6,515 nt of DNA from an uncultured Helicobacteraceae bacterium (GTDB taxonomy: Bacteria > Campylobacterota > Campylobacteria > Campylobacterales > Helicobacteraceae): the NCBI GenBank assembly GCA_934728205.1, contig CAKVEH010000075.1, forward strand, positions 1 through 6,515. The letters run 5' to 3'. Positions 5,425 to 6,515 of this stretch are shown here, one piece after another. Positions within the stretch are counted from its first letter, which is position 1, and the number at the start of each line of letters is the position of its first letter. A program made the translations under genes and the position numbers. The notes under the pieces are model-generated. The model saw only the letters and a program-made list of their open reading frames with translations. It did no database searches and was not told the DNA's origin.

Positions 5425-6515
5425 ATGAACAAAGTAGGTGTGGCAATAGTATTTTTATGGTGTGTTGGCGGGCTTTTTGAGCTAGTGGGCGCGGAATCCA
5501 AGCCAAACATTAACAAACTTCGCACAATGTATAGCAACAAAGATTCTAGTAAATGGGAAAAGGCGCATATTGATGAGCGTATTTTGCGTGAAATCGCAAA
5601 AGATTTAGGGTTGCCAAATCATACAGACAAAAGCAATGAGGCAAAAATCCGCGCTCATATTGAGCTAAGGGCACTACCCTTAACGCCACCTTACCCGCAA
5701 TCTAACCCCTTTAGCGAGGAGAAACGCGCTTTGGGCGAAAGGCTCTTTAATGACCCACGATTATCAAAAAGCGAGCAAATTGCTTGTGCTTCCTGCCACG
5801 ATAGATATTTAGCCTTTGGCGATGGCAAGCCACTAAGCCACGGGCATAATAGACAGGTGGGACGCAGGAATGCGCCAAATATTATGATGAGTGCTTTTAG
5901 CACAGAGAATTTTTGGGACGGGAGGGCAAAAGATTTAGAATCTCAAAGCCTTTTTCCTATCGCCGACCCAAAGGAAATGGCAAGCACAGCGGATAAAGCG
6001 GCAAAAAAACTTAATGGGATTAAAGAATATAAAGATGAGTTTAAAAAGGTCTTTGGCACGCGCAAAATCACTAAAGAGTTAATGGCTAAGGCCATTGCTA
6101 CTTATGAGCGAAGCCTTATGCCAACTCAAACGCGCTTTGATTTGTTTTTAAACGGGGAATCTCATCGATTAACCGATAAAGAAGTCTTAGGTTTGCATAT
6201 TTATCGCACTAAAGCACAATGCCTTAATTGCCACAATGGCGTGGCACTCACGGATAATAAATATTATAATTTGGGTTTGCACAATTATGGTAGAGAGGGT
6301 GAGGATTTAGGACGATTTGAGGTTACAAAAGACCCGCTTGATATGGGGAAGTTTAAAACGCCAACACTGCGCCGTGTTGCGTTGAGTGGTCCATATTTTC
6401 ATAACGGAAGTTTTCGCTTTATGCGAATGGTGCTAATGCACTATAATATGGGATTTTTTGGCGGGAATCCAACGCCAGAGCAAAAAAACGACCCACTTTT
6501 TCCCAAAACAGACCC
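5425..6515 (+). CDS. Periplasmic di-haem cytochrome c peroxidase/MauG-family protein, 3' end outside window
   Basis: The first 363 codons are present and the frame is open at the window edge. Start: ATG 5425 with AAGGAG at 5414-5419. A signal peptide (cleavage likely after VGA, residue 23) sends it to the periplasm, where the haems are attached. An unusual charged segment (about 25-90) precedes the catalytic core LGERLFNDPRLS. Haem 1: CASCH (121-125). The second His of SHGH (His141) has the spacing of the distal haem ligand of bacterial CCPs. FWDGRA gives Trp164, the inter-haem tryptophan, and Glu184 sits at the catalytic-glutamate position. Haem 2: CLNCH (266-270). Near the end come TPTLRRVALSGPYFHNG (312-328) and HYNMG with Tyr340, which falls where classical CCPs have an axial Met and MauG/MbnH-type enzymes have Tyr. 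The family reduces peroxide or oxidises protein tryptophans (MauG, MbnH); which applies here is open. Probably co-transcribed with the receptor gene. The usual C-terminal end of about 40 residues is missing. Confidence 0.9.
   Translation, partial: MNKVGVAIVFLWCVGGLFELVGAESKPNINKLRTMYSNKDSSKWEKAHIDERILREIAKDLGLPNHTDKSNEAKIRAHIELRALPLTPPYPQSNPFSEEKRALGERLFNDPRLSKSEQIACASCHDRYLAFGDGKPLSHGHNRQVGRRNAPNIMMSAFSTENFWDGRAKDLESQSLFPIADPKEMASTADKAAKKLNGIKEYKDEFKKVFGTRKITKELMAKAIATYERSLMPTQTRFDLFLNGESHRLTDKEVLGLHIYRTKAQCLNCHNGVALTDNKYYNLGLHNYGREGEDLGRFEVTKDPLDMGKFKTPTLRRVALSGPYFHNGSFRFMRMVLMHYNMGFFGGNPTPEQKNDPLFPKTD

Noticed and set aside
5691..5903. 70-codon minus strand frame
   Set aside because: It is antisense to the first haem-binding region of the di-haem peroxidase, which is clearly coding on the + strand.
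1..6515. tRNA, rRNA, CRISPR array, insertion sequence or prophage features
   Set aside because: None seen: no cloverleaf-like block, no regularly spaced repeats, no transposase or integrase frame and no flanking terminal repeats.

Overview
The window (about 40% G+C, with a very A+T-rich intergenic stretch) looks like a chromosomal piece of a Helicobacter-type epsilonproteobacterium (Campylobacterota), most likely a non-pylori, enterohepatic-type species. Reasons: the style of the HtpG protein, a homopolymeric-C contingency tract inside an outer-membrane protein gene, the codon use, and the TonB receptor/periplasmic cytochrome c repertoire. The genus is an inference from style and was not confirmed by a search.

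Layout, left to right. (1) 1-358, +: the 3' part of a LysE/RhtB-type amino-acid exporter, cut by the window edge. (2) 366-2231, -: a complete htpG (bacterial Hsp90), convergent with the exporter; a perfect 10-bp hairpin covers both stop codons. (3) 2232-2480: a 249-bp, very A+T-rich divergent intergenic region holding candidate promoters for htpG (leftward) and the receptor gene (rightward). (4) 2481-5386, +: one TonB-dependent outer-membrane receptor gene that is out of frame in this copy. Its start and signal peptide lie in one frame, and its plug and beta-barrel in another. The frames meet at a run of ten C residues (2611-2620). With C11 or C8 the two parts fuse into one protein of 968 or 967 residues. 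(5) 5425 to the window end, +: a periplasmic di-haem cytochrome c peroxidase/MauG-family protein with a good ribosome binding site 38 nt behind the receptor gene, cut by the right edge.

The most important reading is that (4) is a phase-variable (ON/OFF) receptor captured in the OFF state, and probably co-transcribed with a MauG-like di-haem enzyme. The receptor would import a TonB-dependent substrate (metal complex, haem or other ligand; identity unknown), and the di-haem enzyme would act in the periplasm on peroxide, or possibly on a protein or the imported ligand. Slippage of the tract would decide whether a cell displays the receptor.

A second, unexpected signal is the word TAGAATCT/AGAATCT. 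I count the heptamer 14 times on both strands, against roughly one or two expected from base composition. Two copies in inverted orientation build the hairpin between the exporter gene and htpG. This resembles the way DNA uptake words behave in Neisseria and Pasteurellaceae, but here it is only a hypothesis.
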